From Struthio camelus (lineage: Eukaryota > Chordata > Aves > Struthioniformes > Struthionidae), in contig NC_090951.1 in the NCBI RefSeq assembly GCF_040807025.1, positions 5,828,001 to 5,892,000 of the forward strand: a stretch of DNA of 64,000 nt, given 5' to 3'. Position numbers and translations under genes: made by a program. Positions 59,378 to 64,000 of the stretch are shown here, in pieces; position 1 is the stretch's first letter, and each line of letters begins with the position of its first letter. The notes beneath the pieces are model-generated. The model searched no databases, was not told the DNA's origin, and worked only from the letters and a program-made list of their open reading frames with translations.

Positions 59378-62300
59378 ACTTCCTCAGCTAAAACTCCTGT
59401 TACTTTTTCAAGTGTTAGAACCTCAGAACAGGGAACTTCCGCACTGATGGTCAAACTGGACATATAAATCCTTTTTGGCAGGTACCCCACACAACATACA
59501 CATTAGCATTACATAACCTTCCAAAAAAAAGCTGCAACTTCCATTTTCCACCTGAATGCAATGCCTGCAGCAGCTATATTTGTGAAGCAGTAGGCCTCCT
59601 GTTTACAGGCCGTATGAAACGAAGCCATGGGCCGTAAGTTATGCGTCGCTATTTAGATGAACTCTGATCACCCTTTGTAATTTTTCTGCAATAGACAAAA
59701 CATCTTAAATTAGAGAAATCATTAAGATTATGAGCACTCCTCTGTATCTGCAAGGGATGTTTTCTTCCTTAGCCTCCGCAGAAGTCTACACTTCCCTGAG
59801 CTTTGAAGAACAGTTAAAAGTGGATTACACTCTTTCCAAAATAAGTCATTTTTTAATCAACCTAATTGTCACTATCCTCCAACACTAGGATAAAATCAAA
59901 AAACTAAAGGTAATGAGTTGCTCTTTAAGAAGTTGGCCAGGAATCATCTCTAGGTTATCCTCATGACAAATTACATTTGCTTGCTCTTCTTCTGTCATTC
60001 GATAACATGAAACGGCTTTCACAGAACCATCAGTGCTAGAGAAAGAATAAAAGGTTCATCTTAGTCCACTTCTCTGATAGCAACAAACTCTTTCCTAAAG
60101 TTTCCTTCAGTTCATTCAGCCCTGGTAAAACTCCAGCCCTGCCTAAAACTAGCTCATAGTGTAGCGGTGCCCTAATATAAGAGAAATAAAGATGTGATTA
60201 CACCCTGGGCTAGAAAATTAGTTTGTGTTTCCAACTAGATTTTTTTAGATGAACTCTATTCCTTTCCCTTTCCTGCAGATTTGCCTCTCTGATCCTCTAA
60301 TCGTAGCATCTAAGTGCCCAGAATACAAATGATTTCCACATTTTCCTAGCCCCCAGTCTACTTGTTTCTTTGCAGGTGCTTCCTGAAATGCAACCATGAT
60401 TTTCCTTGCTTTACTTTTAGACGGCTTCTCCTAACCATACGTTGTACAGATTGTATCTACATCAGGAAAAAATACTCTTCCGCATCTTATTTCTGTAACT
60501 TTTCCTCTGCATGTCTCTAAACAATGGCAGACTGGGAGAAATATGTGGTTAACATCCAACCTTTTGCACAAATGTTAAGAGTAGACCACAGAACATTTTC
60601 AAGTATTTATGTACGATCCCTCCAAACGGATAACATAATTTTTGTTGCAGTTAAATTCATAAATAGACACGTGAATAGGGAGACACACAGAAAAAAAGGT
60701 ATACATAGCAATCAAAAGTTTGATTAAGTCACAAGTAGACAAACCGACTAGCTAAGACATGTAACAGTAGTAAGCAAGATGCAGACTTCAGCAACACCAG
60801 CTCACCAGGGACTCCAGGTACACACAGTCAGATTATTAGCCCACATTGAAGCCTGGGCCCCATTCCATCATTATAAACATTTAACCAAATGATGCTAAAT
60901 TGCAGCTAGGTATTATAGCTGTGCTGCAAGCATACCCTTACAAGCAGTCTAGACATGGACCCATACTGTCCAAAGCAAGACTTTGATAAAAAAACCCTCA
61001 GCTCCAAGTCTCTCTTTACTTTACTTTCCTCCCCCTCAAAAAGAATTCCCTTCAAAAAGGAGGATATACTACATCACCAACATTCGTCATTCATTGCAGA
61101 TAGTGACAATGTTAAAAATAAATCACATATATACAACTTTGAGCCCCACGGCACGTCTCTGAGCTCTGGACATGGGTTCTGCAATGGGGATGAAAGAAAA
61201 TGAGCGGTAGCTTCTCCCTATTGTCACTTGAGTTATTAAATATGCACATCTGTGGCATGCTTTCCCTTCCATCTGCAAACTCATATAAACATTTCTGCAT
61301 CTCATAATCAGAATCCATTTATTTTTAGATTTTCCTCACAATTATACCAACTAGAGTCTTTGAAATGAAAGTTGAAATGAAATGAGATGAAAAATGAAAG
61401 ATGGCTCAAAAAGTATTAAGTGCTCAACCATGAAAAATTGTCACCTGCCCTAAATGCATTCTGTCTTCTGGGACTTGAAGGACAAATCATTTGCTTTTGA
61501 AACATGAGGCCATGTACTTTTCCTGTTGAAGAATCATGACTATCAACACACTTAAAACTAGACAGATGATTTAATACCTTGACGAATGAGGGCTCAAATA
61601 CCCATTAGGTCTAAATATTCCCTTAGAGCCCAATCCTACAGACAAAAATGTTCATATACCTGTATTTAAGTATGTGCAAATTTGCAGAATTAGACTCTAT
61701 CTTAAAGATCCTCTCTACCTGGGTTTGAGACATCTATATGTTAACAGACTCGTCCAAATGACTCCATAAAACTATTTACTTAGCTGTCGAGGACACAATT
61801 TGTAAGCGCAACTTTTATGAAATTCTCCACGTTTTACAGTCAGTATTAAAATGTTACCAAGCACCAGGCGGGGTTCATATCCAGCTAGGCAAAGTTTCTA
61901 TGGGCATATGTATGCACATGCACTTCAAACAAACCATCTCTTGTAGGGAATTCTTTCCTAAACTGTGCACAGTTTATAATTTCTTTTATTAATGCTAAAC
62001 TATCATTTGACTTCTAATTTTCATTTCACAACTGCTTTTTAACAACATATGCAGCAGCCTTAGGGCAAGCTTCTCTCTTGGATGTTCACGTGCAAGCTTT
62101 GCTAGAAGGGCTACGCACATGTAGCTTCAAAGCCAGATTTGGGACCTATAACTTTAATTCACCCACCAAATGGAGCTCCAGAATCCATTAAGGAAAAATA
62201 ACTAGCAACCATCTGTCTTTATTCATCATGCCGAGAGCAGTTAATCAAACCTAGTGGACATTTTTACTTTCTTATTTCTCTTCCAACAGCTTTGAACACA

Positions 62301-62413
62301 GATGCAGTCTTTCCATAATTAAACTGAGTATAGTAGCTCCTAGACAGATTAATTCTGGAGAACCTGTCAAAAATGTCAGATGGCATACAGGTTCTGTGTC
62401 TTGTCCCTGGGAT

Positions 62414-62434
62414 TTATATATATATATATATATA
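62414..62434 (+). repeat. (TA)10 microsatellite
   Basis: Uninterrupted TA array of about 10 units flanked by ggattt and aaaatt. Confidence 0.95.
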
Positions 62435-63639
62435 AAAATTAAATTCAGTGGCTGAATTAACTCCTGAGAGCAATGTCAGAGTACGGCTAGGGGCTACAGT
62501 CTCTCTTGTCTGCTAACGTATTTTAGGGACTCTCCAGTCATTGTAAGCTGGTTCACATTTGCAAATTGAGCGAGGCCTCACACTTTTCACTTTATTTCTG
62601 AACGGCAAGAGTTTACTTAACCTCACTATCTAAATCTTCTGCAGAAGTAGGGGCAGATTAAGGCTACAATTAGCAAAATTAAGAGCTAGGCATAGCCCAC
62701 ACTCTTAACCCCATCGCAGTGACAGTGGTGTTAGAGAACCCATTCTCTACAATAAGTTTTCCGTTAAGGTTGCAAGTAAGGATATCACTTCTGCACTCAA
62801 CAAGTGTGTCTGGGAACTGAACTGAAATACAGGATGCAAATGGCAAACAGAAGGCAGCTACTTTTACTGACTGCTGAACCACATTTTTATTAGTGACTGG
62901 AGGGCAAAAATCTCTATAAACTCATTGACAGACTTTTGAATCAATCTAAAGGTGCTCCAAGTACAAGAGTTACATTCTAAGAAGCTAGAATATAATTAAG
63001 TACTTTATGCCTAACAGTTATTCCAGACACATGTTTTTAGGAAAGCTCTCAGATATATGAATATGTTTTCTATTAATTTTAAGCATGAATATCCAAGGTG
63101 GTTTTTATATCTTGGTTACTATTAATAATGAGCTCATATGTGTTTTCAATTTTCCTTTTTCTAAATTATAGCATTTTAAAGCAGAGAGTACTTGCAGTTC
63201 TTAAAGTTTTTATGTTACTTGCTAAATATTCTCGTTTTTCAATTTAACTTTACAGTCAAATTTATGGACTGAAACTAGGATTTAAAAGTACCAGCCTAGG
63301 AGCAATTTTGGCTTCCCTTAAACTGGGTTTTTATTTTATTTTTTTTAACAAAGGAAAAGCTCAGGTCAAATATATCCTTGTGTCATTAAATTAGAATTTC
63401 AATGTCGTATAAAAGTTGTAAAGTTCTTATCTTTATATTTGGTTACAAAGAAAAGTTAATTAGTATTACTTTCGATTAAACAATGTAATCTGAAAAGGAC
63501 TCGGGCAAAATAAGAAGGGAATTTCCCAGAGAATGTCATTCAGTGACTCCATAAAAGAGAACGGCAGCGTACTTTCAAATTAGTCACGAAAACCGGACCG
63601 TGTTAAGTACTGATAGAAATTAGCAGATAGTGGCAAAAC

Positions 63640-63720
63640 ACCATGAGCCAAATTCTGCCCATGGAATCCGTTTGTGTACTTGGGGATATAATTTTGCCTC
63701 CATATGTTTAATTGCTAATA
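63640..63720. repeat. Possible decayed interspersed repeat fragment
   Basis: gagccaaattctgcccatgg...ttgtgtacttgggg recalls the gagccaaattctgccct motif of old amniote repeats. Short and diverged. Confidence 0.25.
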
Positions 63721-63871
63721 TCTGGCTCATCTCTCAATCTTCTATCCCCACAGATATTTTCAAAATGACAAATGGAAATTAGGCACCCAACTATACTTGC
63801 AAAAGTGGGTAACTATCAAGTATCTGTAGTACCCCTAGAAATAAAACACAACGGCAGAAAATAGACATGAA

Positions 63872-63897
63872 AGAGTTATTGTGAAGAGTTATTGTGA
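63872..63897 (+). repeat. Perfect 2 x 13-base tandem repeat
   Basis: The unit agagttattgtga occurs twice in direct succession. Confidence 0.95.
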
Positions 63898-64000
63898 GAG
63901 ACATGTTCTCTCTTTAAATGGTACCTTTCCCTTAGGAATGTTTAAGCACTTAGCTATCATAAATACTCAAAGAGGTAAGACACAATTATTATTCCCTCAG

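Larger units (their letters stand above)
54927..64000. other. Upstream intergenic region of HSD17B2
   Basis: About 9 kb with no recognised exon, including none resembling SDR42E1, the neighbour on this side in mammals. A C-rich stretch at 56560-56720 and A+T-rich DNA from 58.6 kb onward carry only chance frames. Simple repeats lie at 59341-59377, 61366-61400 (gaaatga-like) and 62414-62434. Confidence 0.45.

Noticed and set aside
1..64000. CRISPR arrays, operons, prophage, tRNA or rRNA genes
   Set aside because: None of the required structures was seen: no spaced identical repeats, no tRNA box B motif such as GGTTCGAATCC, and no clustered coding frames.

Overview
The window looks like avian nuclear DNA. 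The clearest sign is a CR1 retrotransposon tail near 29.7 kb ending in the CR1 signature attctgtgattc. Interspersed repeats are otherwise sparse and old, simple repeats are short, and there are compact CpG-rich patches in an A+T-leaning background. There are no bacterial-style gene arrays, operons, CRISPR arrays or phage genes. Nearly all open reading frames on both strands are chance frames.

One protein-coding gene can be fully reconstructed: a minus-strand, five-exon short-chain dehydrogenase/reductase spanning 44114-54824. I identify it as HSD17B2 (17-beta-hydroxysteroid dehydrogenase type 2). All splice sites are GT-AG and all four introns are phase 1. The conceptual product is 393 residues, with N-terminal membrane segments, the TGxxxGxG cofactor motif, NNAG, and the S-Y-K catalytic residues. 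A TATATAA box and a CACCC box sit just upstream, and an ATTAAA poly(A) signal lies about 375 bases after the stop. The enzyme is expected to sit in the endoplasmic reticulum membrane and inactivate estradiol and testosterone by NAD-dependent oxidation.

Layout: 1-2.6 kb has nothing recognisable. 2.6-3.8 kb holds two CpG-rich blocks with splice-donor-like sites on both strands, the best candidate for an unassigned promoter or first exon. 4-29 kb is intergenic, with decayed reverse-transcriptase fragments (10.3-11.8 kb), a diverged repeat pair (14.4 and 22.1 kb), GC-rich patches at 19.2-19.8 and 22.8-23.1 kb, and a possible 64-residue membrane microprotein (28.5-28.7 kb). A CR1 copy lies at 29.4-29.7 kb. 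30-43.7 kb is intergenic with homopolymer tracts. 44.1-54.9 kb is HSD17B2. 55-64 kb is upstream intergenic DNA.

In mammals HSD17B2 lies between SDR42E1 and MPHOSPH6-CDH13. I found no exon of any of those genes here, so either they lie outside the window or their short exons are not recognisable by eye.
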